From: Leadbetterella lacunae
GTDB taxonomy: Bacteria > Bacteroidota > Bacteroidia > Cytophagales > Spirosomataceae
DNA: 64,000 nt
NCBI RefSeq assembly: GCF_042649125.1
Contig: NZ_JBHRYQ010000001.1
Location: 620,001 to 684,000 of the forward strand
Direction: 5' to 3'
In this document: positions 1 through 8,718 of the stretch, in pieces
Layout: the number at the start of each line of letters is the position of its first letter
How positions within the stretch are numbered: the stretch's first letter is position 1
The notes under the pieces: model-generated
Told to the model about the DNA's origin: nothing
The model's input: only the letters and a program-made list of their open reading frames with translations
Database searches by the model: none
Position numbers and translations under genes: made by a program

Positions 1-537
1 GGTGTGGTGGTCGCCATTAATCCAGTAGACTGGAAAGATTTCGAGCACTTTGGAGATTTGGCGGCACTTGAATATCAAAAACATATAGAACAAACCGCAT
101 ACAACAAAGTGATGGAAAAACTCGCTTTGGATACCGAAAAAGAGTTTACCCAAGTTATGCCTGCTCAGCGAGTTTCTGATTTTTTAAAACATCGAGTTTC
201 CAAAAGCTTAAACGAAACTTCCTATCAGCCAGGCTTAGTTTCAATGGATTTCTTTGATGTACTGCCTCCTAATATTGCAAATCCTTTGGCTGAGGCACTT
301 CAGGTTTTTGGAAAAAAAATGAGAAAATATGACAGTGATGGTGGCCAAATGATTGGTATTGAAAGCAGGACTTCCTCACCTGTAAGAATTCCAAGAGAAA
401 AAGAGACCTTTGAACATGTTAGTACCAAAAGGCTATACCCATGTGGTGAAGGAGCGGGCTATGCTGGAGGAATAGTTTCCGCCGCTATGGATGGCGAAAG
501 GTGTGCTGAAGCTTTGGTGGCAAAATACTTAAACTAG
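1..537 (+). CDS. FAD-dependent dehydrogenase, COG2509 type (C-terminal part)
   Basis: This is the C-terminal 178 residues of a larger flavoprotein; the reading frame is open to the first base, so the true start lies outside the window. The stretch ESRTSSPVRIPR followed by LYPCGEGAGYAGGI and then AAMDGERCAEAL is the C-terminal FAD-contacting signature of the uncharacterised FAD-dependent dehydrogenase family COG2509. Members resemble BaiN/HI0933 flavoproteins, but their substrate is generally unknown. The stop is followed by about 195 bases without a gene. The family call is confident. The reaction is not known. Confidence 0.8.
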   Translation, partial: GVVVAINPVDWKDFEHFGDLAALEYQKHIEQTAYNKVMEKLALDTEKEFTQVMPAQRVSDFLKHRVSKSLNETSYQPGLVSMDFFDVLPPNIANPLAEALQVFGKKMRKYDSDGGQMIGIESRTSSPVRIPREKETFEHVSTKRLYPCGEGAGYAGGIVSAAMDGERCAEALVAKYLN

Positions 538-732
538 GTATTTTTAGTAAGGTATTGTTTTTTTAAGTATCTCATTATCAGGTATTTTGTGGTTTAGTTT
601 GGTTTAGTAGTATATTATTATTTCCTTTAAAAATGTTAGTTTTTATTTTGATTTTCAAAAAAATTAAAGTAAAACAATTAACTAAAAATGAAGTTTTAAT
701 CATATATTTATTAAAAAATAGCAAACTAAAAC

Positions 733-1356
733 GTGGTATTCGATTCATTCATCTCAAAAGCTAGGCAAAAGCTAACACTTCCTTTGCCGGGCCACGAGGC
801 TCACAAAAAATTAATTCACAAAGAGCGTTTTTTGTTTAAAAACTCTCCTGATAGTTCCACGCGTGAGAGTGCCGTTCTTTTACTGTTATATCCCTCTAGT
901 GATATTGTTCAAATCCCACTAATATTAAGGCCGATGTATGATGGGCAGCATGGAGGCCAAATGGCTCTACCTGGAGGAAAAAAAGAGTATACAGATGAGA
1001 ACTTGGAACGAACGGCCCTCAGAGAAACCCAAGAAGAAATTGGAATAAAAGCTCTGGACATTAAAGTTATTGGTGAGCTTACGGAGGTTTTTATACCGGT
1101 GAGTAATTTTATTGTCAAGCCCTATGTAGGATTTATCGACTACAAACCTCAATTTTTTCCCGATCAAAAAGAAGTGGATAGGATTTATGAACTTGAAATT
1201 CTTGATTTTTTTAATGATAACAACCTCGGATACAAAACCGTAACCGCAGGAGGAAAACAAATAGAAGTTCCGGGTTTCGAAATCGCCAACAGCTATATTT
1301 GGGGTGCCACAGCATTAATCATGAACGAATTTAAAGAAGCTATTCTCCAAGCTTAA
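733..1356 (+). CDS. Nudix hydrolase, CoA-pyrophosphatase-like
   Basis: A 207-residue Nudix hydrolase. The Nudix box lies at residues 80-105 (LPGGKK, then TALRETQEEIGI), in the slightly longer form seen in CoA pyrophosphatases of the NudL/YeaB group. The preceding LILRPMYDGQHGGQMALPGG matches that group's CoA-linked segment. The expected activity is hydrolysis of CoA or a related nucleoside diphosphate derivative to 4'-phosphopantetheine plus adenosine 3',5'-bisphosphate, using Mg2+ bound by the REtxEE glutamates. The start is GTG; no better ATG lies upstream in frame. The stop overlaps the stop of the convergent gene by 4 bases. Substrate assignment is by family only. Confidence 0.85.
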   Translation: MVFDSFISKARQKLTLPLPGHEAHKKLIHKERFLFKNSPDSSTRESAVLLLLYPSSDIVQIPLILRPMYDGQHGGQMALPGGKKEYTDENLERTALRETQEEIGIKALDIKVIGELTEVFIPVSNFIVKPYVGFIDYKPQFFPDQKEVDRIYELEILDFFNDNNLGYKTVTAGGKQIEVPGFEIANSYIWGATALIMNEFKEAILQA

Positions 1357-2252
1357 TTTTTTGTATAAAATTCAGTGTAAATCATTTTTGATATTTCACT
1401 TAGTATATCTACTCCTTTTTCTACATCCTTCAAGTTTTTTGACAATACTATCAATACGTAACTTCGCCCGTCAGGCAAAAAAACAATGCCAGAATCATGC
1501 TGCACGCCGGTTATAGAGCCAGTTTTATGTGCAATTTTCAGGTTTTTAGGTAGTTTTGCTGGAATAATCTCATTAAATTTTTGGTCTGCTAAAATCCCTA
1601 TCATTTTATCATAATCTAAATCACCGATTTCTTTATTTGCCAAAGCTTTAAATATCAGCATTAAATCATGTGCTGTGGTGGTGTTGTTTAAACCCAGATC
1701 AAATGCTTTTGTATCTTCTACGCCTCTTCTTACTTGTATATCCATTGCTCCTAAATCTCTCATGCTTTGGGTTACTTTTTTAGGGTCTACGATGTCTATT
1801 AAAATATTTGTGGCGAGGTTACTACTTACCGTTATCATTTGATAAACTAAGTCATAAACACTCATTTTTATTCCGATTTTCTTATAAATCACATCATCGC
1901 TATCACTGCCTATGTCCATTTTGTATGGGCTTTTGTCTACTATGCTTCTAAACTCGTTTTTAATAAGAATAGAATCTTCTAATTTTAGATTTCCTTCTTT
2001 TATTTGCTTGAAAACCTCAATCATTACGGGAGTTTTCATAGTACTAGCTGCATGGAATTCGTTTTTGTCATGTATGCCAAAAGTGGTTTTGGTATTTAAA
2101 TCATAAAACGAAAAGGCAAAATCCCCTTCTTGAGCATTTATTAAATTTGAAATTTTGTTTTTTAGATTGTCATTTTTTGGCATAGTTTGTCCGTTTAAAA
2201 ATAGTGTTGAAGTTAAAAAAAATATGAATATTGTTAACTTGTATTGTGTCAT
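1353..2252 (-). CDS. Class A beta-lactamase-fold serine hydrolase, exported
   Basis: A 299-residue protein with an N-terminal signal peptide (hydrophobic residues about 5-20, ending near GQT). It carries the class A serine beta-lactamase landmarks: S-T-M-K at 70-73 (nucleophile and general base), S-S-N at 143-145 (the SDN element) and K-T-G at 243-245. The region where the omega loop should give E-x-x-L-N reads RRGVEDTKAF followed by GLNNTTTAHDL, so the canonical deacylating Glu cannot be placed with confidence and the loop looks shorter. It is therefore better called a beta-lactamase-related serine hydrolase, perhaps a DD-peptidase-like or penicillin-binding protein, than a proven resistance enzyme. 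It converges on the Nudix gene. Confidence 0.85.
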   Translation of the reverse strand: MTQYKLTIFIFFLTSTLFLNGQTMPKNDNLKNKISNLINAQEGDFAFSFYDLNTKTTFGIHDKNEFHAASTMKTPVMIEVFKQIKEGNLKLEDSILIKNEFRSIVDKSPYKMDIGSDSDDVIYKKIGIKMSVYDLVYQMITVSSNLATNILIDIVDPKKVTQSMRDLGAMDIQVRRGVEDTKAFDLGLNNTTTAHDLMLIFKALANKEIGDLDYDKMIGILADQKFNEIIPAKLPKNLKIAHKTGSITGVQHDSGIVFLPDGRSYVLIVLSKNLKDVEKGVDILSEISKMIYTEFYTKN

Positions 2253-2360
2253 TTTGACAGTTTTTAATTTTTTTTATAAATATTTAATAAAGCTTGTTAT
2301 TTCAAAAATAATCAATGTAAATTTAAGAATAGTTATAAATACTATTGCCCTTTATACGCC

Positions 2361-3311
2361 ATGTTAAAATTAGTTGCATTATGTTTTATTTGCATTTTGT
2401 TATTGAACTCTACTCAAAACTTTGAACCATATGTACAAAAAATACCCAATACCTCTGAAGAAATTTCTCTTGTCCCAATAAAAGGAGGAGCATTTAAAGT
2501 AGGTAGCCCAGAAACTGAAAAGTATAGGAAGTCTAACGAAGGTCCTCAGAAGACCATTCAAATAAGCGATTTTTGGATGTCAAAATTCGAGATTACTTGG
2601 GATACATATTTGGTTTTTCAGAATAAAGAACTTGAAACCGAAAAGACACTTGGTGTAGATGCCATAGCAAGACCTACAAAACCTTATGTAGAGATGTCTT
2701 TTGGGCAGGGTAAAAATGGCGGTTTCCCAGTTTGTAATGTCACACAATATGCAGCACGTGCCTACTGCAAGTGGCTTTATGAAAAAACTGGAGTTTTTTA
2801 TAGGTTACCTACAGAATTAGAGTGGGAGTATGCCGCAAAGGCAGGGTCTCAATCAGCTTATTTTTTTGGAGAAAACTTAGATGATTTAAAAGACTACGCG
2901 TGGTATTTTGTAAACTCAGATGGAACTTACAAAAAAGTTGGTCAAAAAAAACCAAACAGTTGGGGGCTTTATGATATGTATGGCAATGTGGCTGAATGGA
3001 CTTCGGATCAGTACGTTGCTGATTATTACTCAGGGTTAGTTGAAAACCAAAAGGACCCGAATGTTCCATCAAAAACACTTTATCCGCATACTATAAAAGG
3101 TGGGCATTGGGACGATGATGCCGATATGCTAAGGAGTGCTTCGCGTGTAGCTTCTACTCCAAAGTTAAAACAGCGAGATCCCCAAATTCCCAGGTCAAAG
3201 TGGTGGTTAACAGATGCTCCTTTTTTAGGATTTAGAATAGTGAGGCCGGTTATAATTCCGAGTAAATCAGAGATTGACCAATACTATGCAGCTCCTCCAA
3301 TAGATAATTAG
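2361..3311 (+). CDS. SUMF1/FGE-domain protein lacking catalytic cysteines
   Basis: A 316-residue exported protein. Residues about 1-18 form a hydrophobic signal segment. The rest is a formylglycine-generating-enzyme (FGE-sulfatase) fold: GGAFKVGS near the start, KFEITWDTY, YRLPTELEWEYAAKAG, YDMYGNVAEWTSD and LGFRIVRP at the end. In true FGE the late GGSW segment carries the C-x4-C redox pair. Here it reads KGGHWDDDADML (246-257), with no cysteine, so formylglycine synthesis is unlikely. The family also includes non-catalytic members, such as the GldK/GldJ gliding lipoproteins, but no gld genes are near and there is no lipobox. A binding or scaffold role is an inference. Confidence 0.85.
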   Translation: MLKLVALCFICILLLNSTQNFEPYVQKIPNTSEEISLVPIKGGAFKVGSPETEKYRKSNEGPQKTIQISDFWMSKFEITWDTYLVFQNKELETEKTLGVDAIARPTKPYVEMSFGQGKNGGFPVCNVTQYAARAYCKWLYEKTGVFYRLPTELEWEYAAKAGSQSAYFFGENLDDLKDYAWYFVNSDGTYKKVGQKKPNSWGLYDMYGNVAEWTSDQYVADYYSGLVENQKDPNVPSKTLYPHTIKGGHWDDDADMLRSASRVASTPKLKQRDPQIPRSKWWLTDAPFLGFRIVRPVIIPSKSEIDQYYAAPPIDN

Positions 3312-3632
3312 ATACATATATAATCACTTGAAATTCATTTGTTTGTTAATATAAGTTTTTTAAAATATTTGTTTTGGGAGAATTTATGGTATGTTTTATT
3401 TAAATATTGTTTATTTTTATTTTGTAATAGGAATTTAGTGTAGTTTTCCGATTTGGTATTTAATGTTTTTGAATATTTTCGATATGATACCAATGCCGTT
3501 TAAAAACAAAAATAATAGATATGATTTCCGAAATTAAAAAATGTCTAAATTGTGTTTATTAGATGTTTTTGAAAATGTCAAATGTTTGTTTTTAAATAAT
3601 CAAACAACCTTATTTAAACCAACCTTATAATT
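3312..3632 (+). other. Gene-free spacer of about 320 bases
   Basis: This very AT-rich stretch lies between the FGE-like gene and the exported oxidoreductase. I see no ORF of note, no structured RNA and no strong inverted repeat. A promoter for the downstream gene is expected here, but no exact TAnnTTTG element could be placed. The two flanking genes point the same way, so co-transcription is not excluded. Confidence 0.5.
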
Positions 3633-4928
3633 ATGAAGAGAAGAAGTTTTATTCAAAAGACCGCGTTGATTTCTGGAAGTGCTTTGGCTGTAGCACCTAA
3701 TATTTCTTCTGCATTTTATGCAGGTTCTGATAAAATCAAAATAGCCCTCATTGGCTGTGGTGGTAGAGGCACGGGAGCGGCATTTCAAGCATTGTCTGTA
3801 AAAGAGAATGTTGAACTAGTAGCTATGGCCGATGCTTTTTCTGATAGGATAGATTCCTGCTATTCTTCTCTAACAAATGATAAAAATCCAGCTATTAAGG
3901 CTAGAGTGAAAGTGCCAAAAGAAAATATGTTTGTGGGTTTTGATGGATATAAAAAAGCCATCGCCTTTGCAGATGTAGTTTTACTTACTACTCCGCCTGG
4001 CTTTAGACCCATTCACTTTGAAGAGGCCGTTAGGCAAAGTAAGCATGTATTTATGGAAAAGCCTGTGGCTACAGACGCTCCAGGTATACGAAGAGTGCTA
4101 GATGCTGCCGAAGAATCAAAAAAGAAAAACCTTAAAGTGGTGGTGGGTTTACAACGACATTACCAAAAATCGTATCTAGAAACCTACGACAGAGTTGTGA
4201 CTCAAAAACAAATTGGCGATATAGTTTCGGCAAGGTGCTATTGGAATAACGACGGTGTTTGGGTAAAGAAACGTGAAAGTCAAATGACCGAAATGGAATA
4301 TCAGATGAGAAACTGGTATTATTTTGTTTGGCTCTGTGGCGACCATATTTGTGAGCAACACATTCACAACATAGATGTTATTAACTGGTTTAAAGGTAGC
4401 CATCCTGTGGAAGCTATCGGAATGGGTGGAAGAGAAATAAGGAAAGGGAAAGAATTTGGGGAGATATTTGACCATCATTATGTGGAGTTTCAATACGGTG
4501 ACGGTATGATTCTCAATAGCCAATGTAGGCATCAGCCGGGTACGGTGTCTAATGTTTCCGAGCATTTAGTCGGTACAAAAGGTAGAGCAACTGAAGGCAA
4601 AATATTTGACTTGTCAGGAAATCAGATTTGGAGATATAGAGACAAAGACGATAAAAACCCGTATCAAGTTGAGCACGATGTGTTATTTGATTGTATAAAT
4701 AATAATAAACCTGTAAATGATGCAGAACTGGGAGCCACAGCAACTATGACTGCTATAATGGGAAGAATGGCGACTTATTCAGGGCAAAAAATAACATGGG
4801 AGCAAGCTATGGCTTCGAATGTAAATTTGGCACCGGATTCATTTACATGGGACACACTACCTAAAAATTTGCCAGATAGCAATGGCGAATACTATATTCC
4901 TAAACCTGGCAAAGACAAAGGCATATAA
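3633..4928 (+). CDS. Gfo/Idh/MocA family oxidoreductase, Tat-exported
   Basis: A 431-residue NAD(P)-dependent oxidoreductase-like protein. The N-terminus has a twin-arginine signal (KRRSFIQK at 2-9, then ALISGSALAVAP), so it is probably folded with cofactor before export to the periplasm. The Rossmann glycine motif is GCGGRGTG at 41-48 and the family motif EKP is at 142-144, followed by the C-terminal alpha/beta substrate domain. Exported members in Bacteroidota often act on sugars or sugar acids (for example glycosidase-like enzymes with bound NAD), but the substrate here is unknown. The ATG start is the only one that supplies the Tat motif. Confidence 0.9.
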   Translation: MKRRSFIQKTALISGSALAVAPNISSAFYAGSDKIKIALIGCGGRGTGAAFQALSVKENVELVAMADAFSDRIDSCYSSLTNDKNPAIKARVKVPKENMFVGFDGYKKAIAFADVVLLTTPPGFRPIHFEEAVRQSKHVFMEKPVATDAPGIRRVLDAAEESKKKNLKVVVGLQRHYQKSYLETYDRVVTQKQIGDIVSARCYWNNDGVWVKKRESQMTEMEYQMRNWYYFVWLCGDHICEQHIHNIDVINWFKGSHPVEAIGMGGREIRKGKEFGEIFDHHYVEFQYGDGMILNSQCRHQPGTVSNVSEHLVGTKGRATEGKIFDLSGNQIWRYRDKDDKNPYQVEHDVLFDCINNNKPVNDAELGATATMTAIMGRMATYSGQKITWEQAMASNVNLAPDSFTWDTLPKNLPDSNGEYYIPKPGKDKGI

Positions 4929-4995
4929 TATTTTTTTTACCACTATTGATGAAACACCCTTTATAAAATGAATTATTTACTGGCAAAAAAAATAA

Positions 4996-5691
4996 ATGAA
5001 AAGAATATTTTTATTCTTAATAGTAGTATTCGGACTTTTGGGCATTAGCCACGCGTATACAAACGATACCCAATTTCCGAAGTTCTACTTAGTGCTTTTT
5101 ATACCAATGCTTACACTTTATTATTTTTTAAATGTAAAGTCAGAGTTGAAAATTAGTAAGCATAAGTGGGTATTTATAGCATTGGGTTTACTTTACATCT
5201 CGGATTTGTTAAGTTTAAACAAGCTCCTTGAATTTCAAGAATTAAAAAACGGAATACAAGTAGTCATAAATTTCGCGGTGGTCGTTATTTATATTTACAT
5301 ATTTAGGCTAGAAGGTGCACGTATGATTCAAGAAAATGTTAGAGATTCATTGAAAATATTTATTCCTTTCGTGTTAATCTTTATTCTTTGCGGATTTATA
5401 TTAGTCGATGAAAGTAGCCTTGCATTTTATTTATTATTCACTATTTCGTCTATTAGCTCATTGTTGTTAATCATATTGGTGTTATTTAGGCCAGTTCAAA
5501 GCTATTCCTATTTTTCCGGGATATTGGGTGTAATTTTCATGTTTTTAGGGAATTTATTCTATATTTTCTATTACTTTAAGCTTAATAAGCCATTTTATTT
5601 TGTTTTGGCTCTATCTTTATATTTGTTTTCGCAAATTTTTATCTTTGAAAGTTTTGCTTCAAGCAAAATGAAATCACTAAATAATGAATAA
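4996..5691 (+). CDS. Multi-spanning membrane protein, possible YhhN relative
   Basis: A 231-residue protein with about seven to eight hydrophobic segments over nearly its whole length and short charged loops. It has no cofactor motif I can name. It overlaps the next gene by 8 bases, and that gene encodes a protein of the same size and layout with recognisable YhhN (lysoplasmalogenase-like) features. I infer that this one is a divergent paralogue, but its own motifs are too weak to prove it. Translational coupling of the two is likely. Its function is not known. Confidence 0.6.
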   Translation: MKRIFLFLIVVFGLLGISHAYTNDTQFPKFYLVLFIPMLTLYYFLNVKSELKISKHKWVFIALGLLYISDLLSLNKLLEFQELKNGIQVVINFAVVVIYIYIFRLEGARMIQENVRDSLKIFIPFVLIFILCGFILVDESSLAFYLLFTISSISSLLLIILVLFRPVQSYSYFSGILGVIFMFLGNLFYIFYYFKLNKPFYFVLALSLYLFSQIFIFESFASSKMKSLNNE

Positions 5692-6382
5692 AAAGAGTAT
5701 AGTCTTCATATCCATTTTAATGCTACTAGAGATAGTGGTATATTATGTGTTTGGAGCCTCTTGGAATCTTTATTTAAAATTGCTTCCTTCTATATTCTTG
5801 TTTTTCTTTTATTTTCAACATGTCAAAGGAAATCTACAATTAATAGATAAATTTTTATTGTGTGCATTGGTTGCTAATATTTTGGGAGAGATAGCCTATG
5901 TGTTTAAAGGTAATGAGCTTGTCTTTCTTTTTATTTTGCTCTTTTATCTTGTTGAGCATCAGTTGTATATAATAATATTAAGAAAACAAAATGGCATAAA
6001 TCAGTCATTGATAAATGAATCTTTTGTAAAAAAGGGTTGGCCTTATTTAGCGATTTCTTTTTTGTTTTTCGGGTTAATATTGATGAACAATGTTCCCGAT
6101 ATATACTTCGCATTAATAATATTATATGTAGTTCAATTTGCTGTTTTGGGAGCAATTTCCTTGCAATTGCGAAATCAACTCCCGGGCAAATTGTTCATCA
6201 TAATTGGTGTGGCTATAAACGCACTTTCTGATGGCCTGACATCATGGGAGATGTTTGTTTTTCCTTTTACTGGCGACTATGTTCTAATAAGAATCACCTA
6301 CGTGTCAGCCAAATATTTAATAGCCTACGGAATTTACCAAAATAGAAATCTTTTAGTGGCAACTGTTGAAGAAGAAGATTAA
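5684..6382 (+). CDS. YhhN-like (lysoplasmalogenase family) membrane protein
   Basis: A 232-residue integral membrane protein with about eight hydrophobic helices. It matches the YhhN/TMEM86 layout: ALVANILGEIAYVF early, FLFILLFYLVEHQLYI in the middle, then GVAINALSDG with VFPFTGD and a final TYVSAKYLIAYGIY. In characterised relatives this fold hydrolyses the vinyl-ether bond of lysoplasmalogens. Some bacterial members have no assigned substrate, and the usual acidic residues are only partly matched here (LGE instead of LGD). It begins 8 bases inside the preceding membrane-protein gene, and its stop overlaps the convergent downstream gene by 4 bases. Family call moderate; activity uncertain. 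Confidence 0.65.
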   Translation: MNKKSIVFISILMLLEIVVYYVFGASWNLYLKLLPSIFLFFFYFQHVKGNLQLIDKFLLCALVANILGEIAYVFKGNELVFLFILLFYLVEHQLYIIILRKQNGINQSLINESFVKKGWPYLAISFLFFGLILMNNVPDIYFALIILYVVQFAVLGAISLQLRNQLPGKLFIIIGVAINALSDGLTSWEMFVFPFTGDYVLIRITYVSAKYLIAYGIYQNRNLLVATVEEED

Positions 6383-6783
6383 TCTATAGGGAAAGGTAAA
6401 AAAACAAATCCTGCAAACCCTCCATCTATTACAAAAAGACAGCAGTATTCATCTGCATTTCTATAGTTTTCTTTGAATAATTCGATTGATTCTTCGCCTA
6501 TCATGGTTCTTGTTACAAATTCTTCCAGATAAGAGGCGTTGTAGTTATATATTGAATTTAAATCGCCTTGTTGAAAAAGCGGTGCACCTATCTCTATCTT
6601 TTGGGTAGATACTACAAAAATTGGGCACTCAGAAAACTCTCTTTTTCTGATCTGATAAGAGGCCTCTTTGAGGTGGTCGCTTACTTTTACAAAATCTGAA
6701 GATACTTTTCCCATTAAGGCTTTGTCTATCTCTGGCGAGTTAGCATCATCCATTATGGTATTTTCGTTACTATGATTTATCAT
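6379..6783 (-). CDS. Conserved hypothetical protein
   Basis: A 134-residue soluble protein with no signal peptide or membrane segment. The N-terminal 30 residues are polar and probably flexible. The C-terminal half is more hydrophobic (CCLFVIDGGFAGFVFLPFP). I recognise no named domain. It follows alanine dehydrogenase by 13 bases on the same strand, so it probably belongs to the tsaE-ald transcript. There is no basis for a function. Confidence 0.65.
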   Translation of the reverse strand: MINHSNENTIMDDANSPEIDKALMGKVSSDFVKVSDHLKEASYQIRKREFSECPIFVVSTQKIEIGAPLFQQGDLNSIYNYNASYLEEFVTRTMIGEESIELFKENYRNADEYCCLFVIDGGFAGFVFLPFPID

Positions 6784-6796
6784 TTTTTATATAAGT

Positions 6797-8014
6797 TTAA
6801 AATCTGGCCGACAAAATTAAGCCTAAATCCTTGTATTTTAAATTGTATTTCTTTGCAAGATTCAAATTTGTCATCGAACCTTTGTGACAGATAACCCCTT
6901 TCATAAACCATTTGTTGTGGTACATCATTTCGGTTACACCCCCTAATCCTTCAGTTTTGATTAAAAAAGGAGCAAAAATGTTACTTAAGGCAATACTCGC
7001 TGTGTGGGCAAAGCGAGACGCAATATTCGGTACACAATAATGAATTATATCATGTTTTAAAAATATCGGTTCTTTGTGGCTCGTCATCCTTGAGGTTTCA
7101 AAACACCCACCTTGATCTATCGAGACATCAATTATTACAGAGTTTGGTTTCATTAAAGATACCATTTCTTCGGTGACCACCATCGGAGCTAAGCCTATGT
7201 CACTTCTCAAAGCTCCAATTACGACATCTGCATCTTCCAGAGCTTTTTTTAGGTTTTCCGAATCTATTATTGAAGTCGAGATTCTACTGCCAACCATATA
7301 TTGGAGGCGTTGAAGTCTATATAATTGCCTATCAAAAACCTTCACTTCTGCTCCTTGTCCTATGGCTGTTCTTACCGCAAATTCGCCAACTGTGCCCGCA
7401 CCCAAAACCACCACTTTGGTAGGTGGCACACCTGTAATACCTCCTAGTAGCATGCCCTTCCCTAAATGGTAACTGCTCAAATATTCGGCTGCAATAAGCA
7501 AAACGGCACTTCCTGCAATCTCACTCATAGCCCTTATGATGGGCATTTGACCTACTTTGTCTTCAATATATTCAAAAGCCAAGGCTGTAATGTTTTTAGA
7601 AAGCAGCTTTCTGAAGTAATCAACATTAAGACTCGTAATATTTAAGGTAGAAATGAGTGTAGAATTTGGGGATAAAATATCAAACTCTTCTTCTATCAAA
7701 GGCTCGATTTTTAAAACAATATCGTTTTCAAAAACTTCTTTGTGAGAATACACAATTTTGGCTCCCGCTTCTGCATAAGCCTTATCACTAAAATTTGATT
7801 TATCGCCCGCTCCAGATTCAATACTCACTTGCAAGCCATTTTTGGTTAGCAAAGAAACCGCTTCCGGCGTTAATGCTATTCTATTTTCTTGAAGAGAAAG
7901 TTCTTTTGGAAGTCCTATCGAAATTGATTTCTCGTCTTTTCTAATTGCAAAAGGGGACTCTTTCGGAGCTATAGCTGTATTTTTGGTGAGTTCTTTTATA
8001 GTTTCAGATGCCAT
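6797..8014 (-). CDS. ald: Alanine dehydrogenase
   Basis: A 405-residue member of the alanine dehydrogenase/pyridine nucleotide transhydrogenase family, which interconverts L-alanine and pyruvate plus ammonia with NAD. The N-terminal catalytic domain has the family KE..L.ENRIALTPE segment. The central NAD-binding Rossmann motif reads VVVLGAGTVGEFAVRTA, and a late GGVTEMMYHNKW segment is typical of Bacteroidota members. About 30 extra residues precede the usual start; they are included because no other start fits better. It sits 1 base after tsaE, so the two are almost certainly co-transcribed. Confidence 0.9.
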   Translation of the reverse strand: MASETIKELTKNTAIAPKESPFAIRKDEKSISIGLPKELSLQENRIALTPEAVSLLTKNGLQVSIESGAGDKSNFSDKAYAEAGAKIVYSHKEVFENDIVLKIEPLIEEEFDILSPNSTLISTLNITSLNVDYFRKLLSKNITALAFEYIEDKVGQMPIIRAMSEIAGSAVLLIAAEYLSSYHLGKGMLLGGITGVPPTKVVVLGAGTVGEFAVRTAIGQGAEVKVFDRQLYRLQRLQYMVGSRISTSIIDSENLKKALEDADVVIGALRSDIGLAPMVVTEEMVSLMKPNSVIIDVSIDQGGCFETSRMTSHKEPIFLKHDIIHYCVPNIASRFAHTASIALSNIFAPFLIKTEGLGGVTEMMYHNKWFMKGVICHKGSMTNLNLAKKYNLKYKDLGLILSARF

Positions 8015-8015
8015 T

Positions 8016-8423
8016 TTAAGATAGGTTAATAGCTATATTTCGCGTATTGTTTTCTGTATGTTCGATCTTGATTTTTAGTATTTCATTTGGCAGCAAAGGT
8101 TCTATTATTTCGGGCCATTCTATGAAACAGTATTTGCCAGAATCTAAATATTCTTCAATTCCAAAATCCATGGCTTCGTATACTGATTTTAATCTATAAC
8201 AGTCAAAATGATACACTGAGTCGCCATATTCGTTTACAATTGAAAAAGTAGGGCTTTGCACCTCGTCTGTATACCCAAGTGCCTTAAGCGTAGCTTTAAT
8301 AAAGGTGGTTTTACCTGCTCCGAGATTACCCTCAAAAGTCCAGATTTTCACATCTGCATATTTTTCCAATAGTGCTTTTACTATTTCTGGATATTTACTT
8401 TCGCTAATATTATTAAATTCCAA
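8016..8423 (-). CDS. tsaE: tRNA t6A biosynthesis ATPase TsaE
   Basis: A 135-residue P-loop ATPase of the TsaE (YjeE) family, the ATP-hydrolysing partner of TsaB/TsaD in making N6-threonylcarbamoyladenosine at position 37 of ANN-decoding tRNAs. Walker A is GNLGAGKTT at 32-40. The family motif SPTFSIVNEY and the HFDCYRL and EWPE segments follow in the expected order, and the length is normal. It is the first gene of the tsaE-ald run. A TAAATTTG -7 element lies 16 bases before the start. Confidence 0.95.
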   Translation of the reverse strand: MEFNNISESKYPEIVKALLEKYADVKIWTFEGNLGAGKTTFIKATLKALGYTDEVQSPTFSIVNEYGDSVYHFDCYRLKSVYEAMDFGIEEYLDSGKYCFIEWPEIIEPLLPNEILKIKIEHTENNTRNIAINLS

Positions 8424-8438
8424 AAGCTTTTTTTCTTA

Positions 8439-8446
8439 CAAATTTA
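8439..8446 (-). promoter_or_regulatory. Putative -7 promoter element for tsaE-ald
   Basis: On the minus strand this reads TAAATTTG, an exact match to the Bacteroidota TAnnTTTG element, and it is placed to give a very short leader before tsaE. No clear TTTG -33 element is seen at the right distance, so this is a moderate call. Confidence 0.4.
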
Positions 8447-8718
8447 GATATTTTTTATCTTAAAAACCTTAATTTTAAGTTATTCAAACGTACTTTTCTT
8501 TTAGACATTATTCTTTTGGGTTAGAAATATATTTGAATTTTATAAGTAAAAAAAATCAGTTTTACGAAAAAGTGCAAAGCCATGTTTGTCAATGCAGTAG
8601 CTTCGCTAAATTCAATTTTTTAAGCTATAAGTTCAATTAATATTTTTTATCGATAAACCCATAAATAGTAGAATAATATTTCGGAAATTTGTATTGTTTT
8701 TTACTCCCAAACGAAAAA

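Noticed and set aside
909..1260. Two antisense frames inside the Nudix gene
   Set aside because: Both lie wholly within a confident gene and show no domain, start context or promoter.
1337..1360. Possible terminator AAGCT/AGCTT after the Nudix gene
   Set aside because: Only five pairs, and it lies within coding sequence of the gene; too weak to list.
8528..8535. TATATTTG as promoter for mrdA
   Set aside because: It lies about 190 bases from the start and the nearby TTTG is only 9 bases upstream, so the spacing is wrong. It is left out of the feature list.
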